NCBI GenBank assembly: GCA_016935175.1 | Contig: JAFGRK010000018.1 | Location: 44,773-108,772, forward strand | Length of the DNA stretch: 64,000 bases | Direction: 5' to 3' | Source of the DNA: Candidatus Woesearchaeota archaeon | GTDB taxonomy: Archaea > Nanobdellota > Nanobdellia > Woesearchaeales > SM23-78 | Shown: positions 54,673-64,000 of the stretch, piece by piece | How the letters are laid out: every line of letters begins with the position of its first letter | How positions within the stretch are numbered: position 1 is the stretch's first letter | Translations under genes and position numbers: made by a program | The notes under the pieces: model-generated | Seen by the model: the letters and a program-made list of their open reading frames with translations, nothing else | What the model was told of the DNA's origin: nothing | Database searches by the model: none

Positions 54673-55329
54673 GAATAGCAATATCAAGCTGATTATGATG
54701 ACATGGAAGAATATCTTCTTGGCATAATCATTAAAGAATGCTTCTGGAAACAGCTTTATCAGCAAGTAATGCTCTGGGAAAGAATAGTTGCCCTGGGGGA
54801 AAAGCACTCTATGGAATCCTTCGAAGAAAGCTGGGAAGTTAAGGCTTAGCAAGAAGACTATTAGCAGCACTGCCAATGAGCTTATGCCACTATAGATCAG
54901 CATCCTCCTCAGGTTGTCCTTAAAGCCTTGAAGCCTGCTTAACCTAAAGATGAATAAGGGAACTATGAGAAACGAGCCGATAGCCACGAACTTCACCCAG
55001 CTTATTAGTCTGTGCACATCTTCCAAGTGTGACCTTTCCTCTGGCAGGAAGATCGATAGCCTTTCTTGGCTGTCCGCATCTCTATTTTCACTAGTTAAGT
55101 AATTAATTAAATAGTCAACTGTGTTCCTAACTCCCTGCACCCCAAGCTCATCGTATTGCCCGTACTTCTCAAACTCCTTGTCATAGAAGCTCTTGTCAAA
55201 GAGCACCAGGAAAAAGCTGGCTGAGAACACAATGAGAACTAGCAAGGCTATGGATATTATGACTAGAATTTTTTGCTCAGCAGTTCCCTCAGGATGCTTT
55301 TGCTTTTTATTCCTAGTATGTTTACGCAT
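54625..55329 (-). CDS. DUF1461/TIGR01906-like integral membrane protein
   Basis: SFYDKEFEKYGQYDELGVQGVRNTVDYLINYLTSE; EERSHLEDV; FHRVLFPQGNYSF; overlaps 3' end of DUF99 gene convergently. Confidence 0.75.
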   Translation of the reverse strand: MRKHTRNKKQKHPEGTAEQKILVIISIALLVLIVFSASFFLVLFDKSFYDKEFEKYGQYDELGVQGVRNTVDYLINYLTSENRDADSQERLSIFLPEERSHLEDVHRLISWVKFVAIGSFLIVPLFIFRLSRLQGFKDNLRRMLIYSGISSLAVLLIVFLLSLNFPAFFEGFHRVLFPQGNYSFPEHYLLIKLFPEAFFNDYAKKIFFHVIIISLILLFLGSSSALSFRNPRRH

Positions 55330-57118
55330 AGTACAGCTTCCCGCTCTTCTTCTGCTCCTGGTCTTTCTGGCTTCCAGGCTTGTTGATCCTGGGTCGCTTG
55401 CTCTCTTCATCTCTCCTGAAAGTCAGGTCAATGCTTTTCAAGAACTTGTTCATGCCTTCCTCCATGAAGAATGGGCCTTCTGCTTTTCCGTGAACTGCCG
55501 GTTTTCCCTCAAACACCACCAGCCTGTCAGAGATGGTATCAATGAATAGTATGTCGTGGTCAACAATCAAAATGCTTCTTCCTGTGATGTTAAGCATATC
55601 CCTGACTATCTTGCCCAATCGTAGCCTTTGCTCTACATCAAGATAAGCAGAGGGCTCGTCCATAAGTATGATATCTGCATCTTCGCTCAGGCACTTAGCA
55701 ATCCACAGCCTTTGCAGCTCTCCTCCGCTAAGCTCATTCATCTTGCGCATGAAAAGCTCTTTTAATTCAAGAGGCCTGATGAGCTGCACCTCGTACTTGT
55801 TAATGGCTTCCTGGATGAAAGTCATCACCAGCTCATCCTTTGCCTCAAGGTACTGTGGCTTATAGCTGACCCTCAGGCCTGCCAGTGCAAGCTCATGCCC
55901 TTTAATATCAGAAAGCTTTGCTTTCTGGACCAGCGGGCTTTGCCCGCTGATTTCTCCTGCCAACACTCTCACAAAAGTAGTCTTTCCAATGCCGTTTTCC
56001 CCAAGCACTCCTATTATATCATTCTTGTAGATTTTTCCAGTTCCTGCTTCTAATTCAAAGCTTCCTAGCTTTTGCCTGGAAGCCTGCCATTCTGTCAATA
56101 GGTGAAGCCTTTTGATGTCAATAGGAGGCCTTGCCTCAAACTTAATAGCGTTTTCCCTGAACCTCACATTCTCCTCTTTTAGGAATCCTGATAAGTAGGT
56201 GTTGATGCCTGCTTTTGCAGCCTTAGGCTGGCTAACCACTCCATAAGCAGCAGGCTTTCCATACATCATGTGGATCAGGTCTGCCATGTAGTCAAGGATT
56301 ATAAGGTCGTGCTCAACCACTATCACTCCAACTTGCTCTGTTGCAAGGCTTCTTATGAACTGGCTTATCTTTAGCCTTTGCTTAACATCAAGGTAGCTTG
56401 TGGGCTCGTCAAAGAAATATACATCTGCTTTCTTAAGCACGCAAGCAGCAATTGCCACTCGCTGCAATTCTCCACCGCTAATCTTGGAAATATCATGGTC
56501 TAGGAAGGCTTTTAGCTCAAGAGCATCAGCAATCTTTTCAAATTCCTTTTTCTCATCAACTTTCTTTAGCAAGTCCTTGACAGTGCCCTTGTACTGCCTA
56601 GGGATAAGGTCAACCTGCTGAGGCTTATAGCTAAGCTTGACCTTGCCTTTTTTTACTTTTTCAAAAAAAGTCTGAGCTTCGCTGCCCTTGAAGTAGTCTA
56701 TGAGCTGATCATGAGTTATCTCTTTGCCTGGAATTCCGAGGTTTGGCTTTTCAACACCAGCAAGAATCTTAAGAGCAGTGCTCTTTCCAATGCCGTTCTT
56801 GCCAACAATGCCTACGACCTTGCCAAAGATAGGCACAGGCAGGTTGTAGAGGGCAAAGCCATTCTCACCATACCTATGGACAGGCTCCTTGGTGAGCGCT
56901 TCTGGAAGGTTGACAATATCAAGGGCTTCAAAAGGGCATTTATTAGGGCATATTCCACAGCCTATGCAAAGCTCCTCATTAATTCCAACCTTGCCATCTG
57001 GAGTCTTGATTATGCAGTCTTCTCCCTTGCGATTGATTGGGCATATCCTGATGCAAAGGTAGTTTCCGCAGGCCAGCGGGTTGCACTTTTCCTTTTTCAC
57101 TATACATATACGCTTCAT
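55322..57118 (-). CDS. ABCE1/Rli1 ribosome-recycling ATPase
   Basis: N-terminal Fe-S (CNPLACGNYLCIRICPINR, CIGCGICPNKCPFEAL) and two ABC domains (GIVGKNGIGKSTALKIL, GVLGENGIGKTTFVRVL). Confidence 0.95.
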   Translation of the reverse strand: MKRICIVKKEKCNPLACGNYLCIRICPINRKGEDCIIKTPDGKVGINEELCIGCGICPNKCPFEALDIVNLPEALTKEPVHRYGENGFALYNLPVPIFGKVVGIVGKNGIGKSTALKILAGVEKPNLGIPGKEITHDQLIDYFKGSEAQTFFEKVKKGKVKLSYKPQQVDLIPRQYKGTVKDLLKKVDEKKEFEKIADALELKAFLDHDISKISGGELQRVAIAACVLKKADVYFFDEPTSYLDVKQRLKISQFIRSLATEQVGVIVVEHDLIILDYMADLIHMMYGKPAAYGVVSQPKAAKAGINTYLSGFLKEENVRFRENAIKFEARPPIDIKRLHLLTEWQASRQKLGSFELEAGTGKIYKNDIIGVLGENGIGKTTFVRVLAGEISGQSPLVQKAKLSDIKGHELALAGLRVSYKPQYLEAKDELVMTFIQEAINKYEVQLIRPLELKELFMRKMNELSGGELQRLWIAKCLSEDADIILMDEPSAYLDVEQRLRLGKIVRDMLNITGRSILIVDHDILFIDTISDRLVVFEGKPAVHGKAEGPFFMEEGMNKFLKSIDLTFRRDEESKRPRINKPGSQKDQEQKKSGKLYYA

Positions 57119-57223
57119 ATTATATACTGGTGCTCAAATGAATTTTATAAAGTTATGCCTCTTAAGGCTGGATATGATTAAATACGAATAATTATATAAA
57201 CTTCTCCTAATTATTTTGTTTAC

Positions 57224-59575
57224 ATGAAGGGCTTCATCATCCACCCAACCTACGTTACCAGGGATGGCAAGGCTTTTGTGCACTTGTATGGCAGACTGGA
57301 GAATGGAGATAGCTTTCTTGCCATCAATGAGCTCAAGCCTTATTTCTTCATCAGGAAAGAAGACCTGAACAAGGCATTGAAGGTCGAGGAGTTTGACTAC
57401 GAGGCTACTCATCTCAAGAATTTTGATGATGAGGCAGTTGCCAAAGTAGTCTTGAGCATACCTTCAGATGTGGCCAAGCTTAGGGATAGGCTGCACGCCA
57501 AGAATATACCGACCTATGAGGCAGACATAAGGTTTGCCTACAGGTTCATGATTGACAAATCATTGCAAGGGGCTGTTAATATAGAAGGCAAGCATGAGAA
57601 AGGAAAATATGATGCTGGAGAAGGAGCAGATAGGGTTTATACTGAGCCTGAGCTTAAGCCAGCTGACTATTTCCCAAAAAACCTAAAAGTCCTTTCTATT
57701 GACATTGAGACTGACAAGAAAGGAAAAGAGCTCTACTGCATAGGGCTTTACTCTGACAACCTTAAGAAGGTCATCATCAGGAGCAATGAAAAGCTCAGGA
57801 ATGCCATTAGCGTTGGGTCTGAGCAGGAAATGCTGCTCAAGTTCAGGGAACTGGTGCTAGAGCAGGATCCTGACATCCTGACTGGCTGGAACTTCATAGA
57901 CTTTGACCTTAACATACTGGAGAAAAAGTTCAAGGATTATAAGTTGCCATTTACCATAGGAAGAAACGACACTCCCTGTAGGCTAAGGCTTTACAGCTCA
58001 TTCTTCCAGGACTCAAAAGCAGACTGTGCAGGCAGGATGGTGCTTGATGGCATACAAGTGCTGAAGAACAACTTTGTTGCATTGCAGGATTACAAGCTAG
58101 CCACAGCAGCCAAGGCCTTTCTTAATGACTCAAAGATTTTTGAGGGGGAAGGCCGATGGGAGCTCGTGGAGGATGCTTTCAGGAAAAACCCTCAGCTGCT
58201 TGTTGATTATAACCTGAAGGATGCAGAGCTGGTGCCTAGGATCCTTGATAAGACAACTGCCCTTGAGCTCTCAATCCAGCGCTCATTGCTGACAGGCATG
58301 CCTCTTGACAGGGTAAGGGCCAGCATTGCCAGCCTTGACTCAGTATATCTTAAGGAATTAAGGAAAAAAGGCTATGTCGCATCATCGGTTGGAGCAGAGG
58401 AAAGGGATGACCAGGGAAAAGGCGGTTATGTGATGAGCTCAAAGCCTGGAATTTATGATTATATAATCGTTTGCGACTTCAAGAGCCTGTACCCGAGTAT
58501 CATCAGGACTTTTAACATCGATCCATGGAGCTATTTGCCAGCCTGCAAGGAAAAGCATGGCAAGAAGGGTTATGGCAAGAAGCCAGTGGTGCAGGTTCCT
58601 AGCGGTGCATGCTTCAAGAACCAGGAAGGCATATTGCCTGAAATAATCCAGCATTTATGGGACCAAAGGGAAAAAGCCAGAAAGCAGAAGAATGAACTGG
58701 CTCGTTATGCCATCAAGATCCTCATGAACTCATTCTATGGAGTGCTTGCTAACCCTACCTGTAGGTTCTATAGCAGGGAGATGGCCAATGCCATAACCCT
58801 GACAGGACAGCATATTATTAAGCTGACTGCAAAAAAAGTCGAGGAGATGGGATATGAAGTGATTTACGGAGATACAGACAGCATCTTTGTCTATCCTCAT
58901 ATAGATGATTATAAGCAAGCGCAAAAAATAGGTGAAGAGATAGCAAGTAAAATCAACGGGTTCTTTGAAAAGCATGTGAAGGAAGGATACCATCGCAAGA
59001 GTTACATGGAACTGCAGTTTGACAAGGTCTACAAGAGGTTTATCATGCCAACAGTAAGAGGCTCTGAGGTAGGGAGCAAGAAACGATATGCAGGCCTGTT
59101 GATTGACTCCGAAGGCAAGGAGAAGATGGATTTTGTAGGCTTGGAATTTGTTAGGCGAGACTGGACTGACCTTGCTAAGACTTTCCAGCTGGAATTGCTC
59201 AATAGGATATTCCGCAAGGAGGAAGTCGCAGACTACATCAAGCAACTGGTGCAAGAAGTCAAGGAAGGAAAGCATGATGATTTACTGGTGTATAAGAAAG
59301 CCATAAGAAAAGAGATTGATGACTACACCAAGACCACACCACCCCATGTCAAGGCAGCAAGGCTTCTAGGCAAAGACCGCACAAGCAACATAATAGAGTA
59401 TGTCATGACAAAAGAAGGGCCAGAGCCGATACAGAAGCTAAAGCATAAGATAGATTATGAGCACTACATTGAAAAGCAGGTAAAGCCAATAGCAGACGCA
59501 GTGCTAGGGTTCTACGAACAGAGCTTTGATGATATAATCAAGGGCAGCTCTCAGAAGACGCTGTTTGGATTTTAA
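57224..59575 (+). CDS. polB: DNA polymerase family B
   Basis: LSIDIETD exonuclease I, VCDFKSLYPSIIRTFNI, KILMNSFYGVLA, VIYGDTDSIFV; no intein. Confidence 0.95.
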   Translation: MKGFIIHPTYVTRDGKAFVHLYGRLENGDSFLAINELKPYFFIRKEDLNKALKVEEFDYEATHLKNFDDEAVAKVVLSIPSDVAKLRDRLHAKNIPTYEADIRFAYRFMIDKSLQGAVNIEGKHEKGKYDAGEGADRVYTEPELKPADYFPKNLKVLSIDIETDKKGKELYCIGLYSDNLKKVIIRSNEKLRNAISVGSEQEMLLKFRELVLEQDPDILTGWNFIDFDLNILEKKFKDYKLPFTIGRNDTPCRLRLYSSFFQDSKADCAGRMVLDGIQVLKNNFVALQDYKLATAAKAFLNDSKIFEGEGRWELVEDAFRKNPQLLVDYNLKDAELVPRILDKTTALELSIQRSLLTGMPLDRVRASIASLDSVYLKELRKKGYVASSVGAEERDDQGKGGYVMSSKPGIYDYIIVCDFKSLYPSIIRTFNIDPWSYLPACKEKHGKKGYGKKPVVQVPSGACFKNQEGILPEIIQHLWDQREKARKQKNELARYAIKILMNSFYGVLANPTCRFYSREMANAITLTGQHIIKLTAKKVEEMGYEVIYGDTDSIFVYPHIDDYKQAQKIGEEIASKINGFFEKHVKEGYHRKSYMELQFDKVYKRFIMPTVRGSEVGSKKRYAGLLIDSEGKEKMDFVGLEFVRRDWTDLAKTFQLELLNRIFRKEEVADYIKQLVQEVKEGKHDDLLVYKKAIRKEIDDYTKTTPPHVKAARLLGKDRTSNIIEYVMTKEGPEPIQKLKHKIDYEHYIEKQVKPIADAVLGFYEQSFDDIIKGSSQKTLFGF

Positions 59576-59585
59576 GGGTGATAAC

Positions 59586-60947
59586 ATGCGGGTGTATGAT
59601 TCAATCGGAGTGCAAGTGCCAAGGATTCTTTTGCCAAAAAAAAATCTTGACATGACCAAATGGGCAGTTGTTGCCTGTGACCAGTACACTTCCCAGCCTG
59701 ATTACTGGAAAAAAGTAGATGAGCTGGTGGGAAGCTTTCCATCTACTTTTAGGATTATTTACCCTGAGATTTACCTTGAAGAGGCTGACAAGGAAGAGCG
59801 CATAAAGAAAATACAGGACAGCATGAAAAAGTACCTTAATGACAGCCTATTTGAGGAGCATGAGGCGATGGTGTATGTGGAAAGAAAGCTTCGCTCTGGC
59901 AAGGTGAGGCGAGGCATTGTGCTTGCTTTTGACTTGGAAAAATATGACTATGCCAAGGGAAGCCAGAGCCTGATAAGGGCAACAGAAGGGACCATACTTG
60001 AGAGGATTCCACCCAGGATGAAGATAAGGGAGAATGCGATGCTTGAATCACCACATATCATGATACTTATAGATGACCCAAAAAAGACAGTTATAGAGCC
60101 AGTTGCAAGTGTTCTGAGCGTGAGCCCTAGGCTAAAAAAGCTCTATGACTTTGAGCTCATGATGGACTCAGGCCACCTGACTGGCTATGCAATTGATTAT
60201 GCAAGCGAGGCTAAGGTTATAGCAGCTTTGAGAATGCTTGCAAGCCCTAATGTTTTCAAGAAAAAATATGGGTTGAAAGATATGAAAGATGACAAGCCTG
60301 TGCTCTTGTTTGCCATGGGTGATGGCAACCACTCGCTAGCCACAGCCAAGGCTATCTGGGAGAAGATAAAGGAGAATTCTGGCAATGTTGAAGCAGAGCT
60401 GGCAGACAATCCTGCCAGATATGCACTGGCAGAGATAGTCAACCTGCATGATGAGAGCCTGGTTTTTGAGCCAATCCACAGGATAATCTTCAGCCTAAGG
60501 GTTGATGCAGAGGGTTTGCTCAAGGAGATGGAAAAATACTATCCTGGAAAGGTTAGCTATAAGGCTTGCTCTGGCTTTAAGGAGATGAAGCAGCAAGTTA
60601 GCCAGAGCAATGCAAAGCTCCAGAGAATAGGATTTGTAAATGAGAATGGCATTGGCTTAATTGAAATAGCAGATGCCTCTCATAGCCTTGCAGTAGGCAC
60701 TCTCCAGGCTTTCCTGGATGATTTCATGGCAAAGAAGGCAGCAGAGAAAATTGACTATGTTCACGGGGATGAGATTGTGCAAAAGCTTGGCTCAGAGAAA
60801 GGCAATGCAGGCTTTTATTTGCCGGCAATGGCCAAGGATGAGCTTTTCAAGGCAGTCATACTTAGCGGAGTTGTCCCAAGGAAGACCTTCAGCATGGGAG
60901 AGGCTGATGAGAAAAGGTTCTACATGGAGTGCAGGAAGATAAGGTAG
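59586..60947 (+). CDS. DUF1015 family protein
   Basis: VVACDQYTSQPDYWKKVDELVG; LFAMGDGNHSLATAKAIWE. Confidence 0.88.
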   Translation: MRVYDSIGVQVPRILLPKKNLDMTKWAVVACDQYTSQPDYWKKVDELVGSFPSTFRIIYPEIYLEEADKEERIKKIQDSMKKYLNDSLFEEHEAMVYVERKLRSGKVRRGIVLAFDLEKYDYAKGSQSLIRATEGTILERIPPRMKIRENAMLESPHIMILIDDPKKTVIEPVASVLSVSPRLKKLYDFELMMDSGHLTGYAIDYASEAKVIAALRMLASPNVFKKKYGLKDMKDDKPVLLFAMGDGNHSLATAKAIWEKIKENSGNVEAELADNPARYALAEIVNLHDESLVFEPIHRIIFSLRVDAEGLLKEMEKYYPGKVSYKACSGFKEMKQQVSQSNAKLQRIGFVNENGIGLIEIADASHSLAVGTLQAFLDDFMAKKAAEKIDYVHGDEIVQKLGSEKGNAGFYLPAMAKDELFKAVILSGVVPRKTFSMGEADEKRFYMECRKIR

Positions 60948-61024
60948 ATGTTGTTTTTATTTAGTTACTGTTGTTTTTATTTATCTACAAGCATTTAAAT
61001 AATATTTATCCATTTCAAAATCTT

Positions 61025-61642
61025 ATGATTGGCACTTCATTCCCAAAAAGCCAGCTTGAGAAGATTATGCATGAGGTTAAAGTTGCGCGCGTAATAGACC
61101 TATATGAACATAAGGTTTACTGCCCTTCTGACTTCATCAATGCCCAGGGGCCTGAGTCCTTGCACTGGAAAGAGCTTGGATACCTGCGTGAGCATGACCG
61201 TTCATTGGATTCCACACATGCTACCGGAGGAATGGACTTTTTCATGACATCATTACTAGATTATTTAGTGAAAAAAGGAATTTTTACTTTAGGTCATGAA
61301 CCTTGCCAAGGGGATTATTTGATAAATGATCATGGAATAGTAGTAGACCTATCGCATGTTTATGATAGCATGAGAATTACTTCAGTTACAGAAGTGGTTA
61401 AGTATTACCCGAGAAGACAAGAAGATGCTGTAGCTATTGCCAAGTCTTTTTTTTATGAGCGCAAGCCTTCATTTGTCACCCAAGTTCTATCTGTCCATAA
61501 TGTTAATTGGGACATATCAAGAGAAGCTCATGATTCTCACCCTTATTACCTAAATCTGCTTGAGGACCAAAAAAAATTGCGCTCAGCTTTTCTCAATAGG
61601 ACAGGGCATAATGACCAGAATTTTATAGATGCCGAGTATTAG
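61025..61642 (+). CDS. Hypothetical protein
   Basis: MIGTSFPKSQLEKIMHEVKVARVIDLYEH...; TATA-like ATTTAAATAATATTTATC upstream. Confidence 0.55.
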   Translation: MIGTSFPKSQLEKIMHEVKVARVIDLYEHKVYCPSDFINAQGPESLHWKELGYLREHDRSLDSTHATGGMDFFMTSLLDYLVKKGIFTLGHEPCQGDYLINDHGIVVDLSHVYDSMRITSVTEVVKYYPRRQEDAVAIAKSFFYERKPSFVTQVLSVHNVNWDISREAHDSHPYYLNLLEDQKKLRSAFLNRTGHNDQNFIDAEY

Positions 61643-61863
61643 AAATCAGAACCGCTATAAGGATAAGGTGTCTTTTTTATTTCTATAAAGTTATAGTTGC
61701 ACTTGGCGCATTTTTTTTGCTCATAATAAGGTTCAGGGACTTCTGACCCGCAGTGGCCGCAAGAAGCCAACCCATAATGCCCTTGATCTAAAGAAATTGC
61801 AGAAATGTGCGTGGTTTTAATTTTTTCTTCCAAATCAGGACTTTTCTTTTTTTCCTTTGCCAT
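61639..61863 (-). CDS. Zinc-ribbon small protein
   Basis: CGHCGSEVPEPYYEQKKCAKCNYNF. Confidence 0.6.
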   Translation of the reverse strand: MAKEKKKSPDLEEKIKTTHISAISLDQGHYGLASCGHCGSEVPEPYYEQKKCAKCNYNFIEIKKTPYPYSGSDF

Positions 61864-61864
61864 T

Positions 61865-62137
61865 TCAAGCCCTCTTAATGAATCCTGGCTCTGGCTCCAT
61901 TATCATATGGTCTTCTTTTAGCATGATAAGCACTCTCTCAACTTCTGACTCGCTCATGCCCTCTAGCTGGGCCTCGATGAGGACTGCTTCCTTGTGGACT
62001 TTTTTGTTCCTGTCAGTGACCAGGTTATTGATGATGTCCATGAGCTTTATCTTGCTGTCTGTCTCGCTCTCATTCGCTACTGCGCGAAGCGCCATCCTCT
62101 GCCTTCGCATCAGCTCTTCAAATTCTTCCTCATCCAT
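61865..62137 (-). CDS. Small winged-helix-like protein resembling MCM C-terminal domain
   Basis: VLIEAQLEGMSESEVERVLIMLKEDHMIMEPEPGFIKR. Confidence 0.5.
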   Translation of the reverse strand: MDEEEFEELMRRQRMALRAVANESETDSKIKLMDIINNLVTDRNKKVHKEAVLIEAQLEGMSESEVERVLIMLKEDHMIMEPEPGFIKRA

Positions 62138-62365
62138 TTTTTTGCTTTTATTTTTTTAGCTTATTTTTCTCTTGCTAGTTTTTTTGCCTGTTTCTTTTTC
62201 TTGGTCTATCCACTAGCTGGAGAATATGATGCTCCACCCCCTGGGATAAAGTAGCGTTTTTCAGTATAAATAGTTTTCGCTATTAATATAGCAATGAGTA
62301 TATCTGACTCAAAACATTTAAAAACACAATCCTAGTCACACAAAATAGATTTTGGGGGGGCGATT

Positions 62366-62524
62366 TTGGAATTTTTAACTCTTACTGAGAGCGGTGTCTC
62401 AAGAGTCTATAATTTCATCAGCATAGATGATAAGAAACAGTTAGTTATACATAAGCAGCTTGAGAGCCGCAATGGCAGGATATTCATGCGCGCTAAGCGT
62501 CGTTCTTTGCAAACTTTATCCTGA
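62366..62524 (+). CDS. Candidate small protein with TTG start (52 aa; absent from ORF track)
   Basis: Preceded by GGGGGGGCGATT; LEFLTLTESGVSRVYNFISIDDKKQLVIHKQLESRNGRIFMRAKRRSLQTLS*. Confidence 0.45.
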   Translation: MEFLTLTESGVSRVYNFISIDDKKQLVIHKQLESRNGRIFMRAKRRSLQTLS

Positions 62525-62795
62525 TGGGTGATTTGAATTTTCTTACTTTCTCACCTACCTTCTGGAAACTGCTGCTCTCTGTCTCAGTTGCCTCAGCGCT
62601 ATCTATCATCTGGCTCAGCTTTGCCATGGCCTCTTCTTCTCGGTAATTGTCCATCAGCCTCAGGACATGGTCCAGCTCCTTTATTGCGCCGTACATCTGG
62701 TGCTGCTTTTCCAGCTCAATGAAATCTTTCTTGTTCTTCAGCGTGTAGATAAGGTTTTCTTTCCTGTTCTCAAGCTCTTTTCTAAGCTCCCACAT
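62493..62795 (-). CDS. Small coiled-coil protein
   Basis: WELRKELENRKENLIYTLKNKKDFIELEKQHQM. Confidence 0.55.
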   Translation of the reverse strand: MWELRKELENRKENLIYTLKNKKDFIELEKQHQMYGAIKELDHVLRLMDNYREEEAMAKLSQMIDSAEATETESSSFQKVGEKVRKFKSPIRIKFAKNDA

Positions 62796-63088
62796 TATTC
62801 CACCACTCCTCTCTTCTGCTTTTTTATCTTGTCCAAAAAGTACTCAAGGCAGTCCATTGCGCAAAAAGTGGCTTTCTTCCTGAAGTCTTTAGGCCCGAAA
62901 ATCAGGGTCAGGCCCTCGTCCTGAATAGATGCCTGGCACACAGGGCATACCTTGTTGAAATCCTTCTCCTTCTTTTCCTGGAGTTTCTTGTTTATTAATC
63001 TTTCTATGTTGCCAGCTTCAAGGTCTTTCTTGATAAGATTCAGGTCCTCTTCATCCAGGCTTGCTATGAGGTTGGCTAGACGGTTCAT
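62795..63088 (-). CDS. Small Cys-containing (zinc-binding?) protein
   Basis: CPVCQASIQDEGLTLIFGPKDFRKKATFCAMDCLEYFLDKI; ATG/stop overlap with downstream gene. Confidence 0.55.
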   Translation of the reverse strand: MNRLANLIASLDEEDLNLIKKDLEAGNIERLINKKLQEKKEKDFNKVCPVCQASIQDEGLTLIFGPKDFRKKATFCAMDCLEYFLDKIKKQKRGVVE

Positions 63089-63112
63089 TATTTTCCTTTC
63101 CTTTATTTTTAC

Positions 63113-63796
63113 TTAAGTGCTTAGTTCTTGCCTAAGCTCCTTAAGATTGTCTTTCTTGTCAACCAGGACCTTGCTATTTTTCACCAGGTTCACAAAATAT
63201 TCGTCTTTCTTCTCAACCCCTTCTTCCAGCTCTTTTCTATTGTGGCTCCAGCTTATAATCTTTTTGGTTTTGCCATCCAATCCAGAAACATGGTAATTGC
63301 TGTATTTTTCCCTGAAGTCATCCAGGTGGTGCTCAGTTATCACAAAAAGCTCAATTTCCTTGTCATTTGACTGCAGGAAGGCTATGGTATCAGCTTTCTT
63401 AAGGACATCAGACTCGCATACAAACTTGACAATAGGGTAATGGTCTTCCTCGCTTAGGGAAAAATAGGCATTTAGCACGAACCTTGGGAACAGGTCCTGT
63501 TCCCTTAGCTTGATAACGCTCTTTTCTGCCATGCCAGGCTTGAGAAAGCAAAAGGCAAAGACCTCCTGGCTTAAGGTATAAGGCTGCTTGGGCTTGCCTG
63601 GCTTTTTTTGCTTTTCAGGCTTTACCTGCTTGAGCTTCTTCACCAGCTCATAAGCTTCAAGGATAGCCAACTGTTGGGTAGTGTTGGCTACGCTTTGGCT
63701 GGTCTTCCTGGCTATCTCAACTGCTGACTTGCTGCCCTTAGCTAACTCTTTTAGTATGCTCCACTTGCTCTTGCTCAGTAGGTTTTCAAACTCCAT
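63113..63796 (-). CDS. ArsR-type winged-HTH protein
   Basis: LLSKSKWSILKELAKGSKSAVEIARKTSQSVANTTQQLAILEAYELVKK. Confidence 0.65.
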   Translation of the reverse strand: MEFENLLSKSKWSILKELAKGSKSAVEIARKTSQSVANTTQQLAILEAYELVKKLKQVKPEKQKKPGKPKQPYTLSQEVFAFCFLKPGMAEKSVIKLREQDLFPRFVLNAYFSLSEEDHYPIVKFVCESDVLKKADTIAFLQSNDKEIELFVITEHHLDDFREKYSNYHVSGLDGKTKKIISWSHNRKELEEGVEKKDEYFVNLVKNSKVLVDKKDNLKELRQELST

Positions 63797-64000
63797 GCTG
63801 CTCAGCTCTATACCCTCATTGCCATAGCGACTATATAAAGCTTTCTAATATTTAATTATTAAATAACTTAATTAATTTAAAAGTAATTATGGCTGTGGTT
63901 TTGGATAAATTTATAAACAACAGAACACCATTAAATATAGCTTGATTAAATATGGTATTATGAGGGGGGTGAATAATTTCTGGTTTGACTAGTATAATCT

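Noticed and set aside
57224-59575. Possible intein in PolB
   Set aside because: Conserved polymerase motifs run through without insertion; length is normal.
1-64000. CRISPR array, rRNA operon, transposase or integrase genes
   Set aside because: No regularly spaced repeats, no 16S/23S signatures and no recombinase-like ORFs were recognised.
63960-64000. Possible new gene start at window end after GAGGGGGGTGA
   Set aside because: ATG/GTG frames stop within a few codons; a TTG frame remains open but too little sequence is available.

Overview
Archaeal chromosome segment; the gene content (archaeal PolB, RFC large subunit, ABCE1, archaeal/eukaryotic-type GlyRS, DUF99, YchF-like TGS GTPase, many TATA-like 'TTTATATA' boxes, many small unknown proteins) suggests a DPANN/Woesearchaeota-like lineage (inference, no database search). 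The core consists of aminoacyl-tRNA synthetases, replication and translation genes and metabolic enzymes. Accessory content: (i) an envelope/pilus-like locus (about 4.4-20.8 kb) with a giant Asn-glycosylation-rich repeat adhesin carrying a poly-Gly domain, three tandem paralogous small membrane proteins, two coiled-coil cytosolic proteins, a VirB11/ArlI-type ATPase and a double T2SSF-like membrane protein; (ii) a second block of secreted/membrane proteins (31-37.5 kb), including one whose C-terminal half reads like a beta-barrel. Strongest non-coding observations: five tRNA genes of which four carry introns (seven in total), including a tRNA-Arg(UCU) with three introns (D-loop, 37/38, T-loop) and a tRNA-Gly(CCC) with two (37/38, T-loop); a GC-rich multi-hairpin element at 15214-15413 closed by an 11-bp perfect stem and flanked by 11-bp direct repeats; a 14-bp duplication of the tRNA-Gly 3' end; and a roughly 40-nt motif present in two copies 30 kb apart. 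The bacterial-type AspRS appears to lack the GAD insertion domain. No CRISPR array, rRNA, transposase or integrase gene was seen. All product names come from reading the sequence without database searches.
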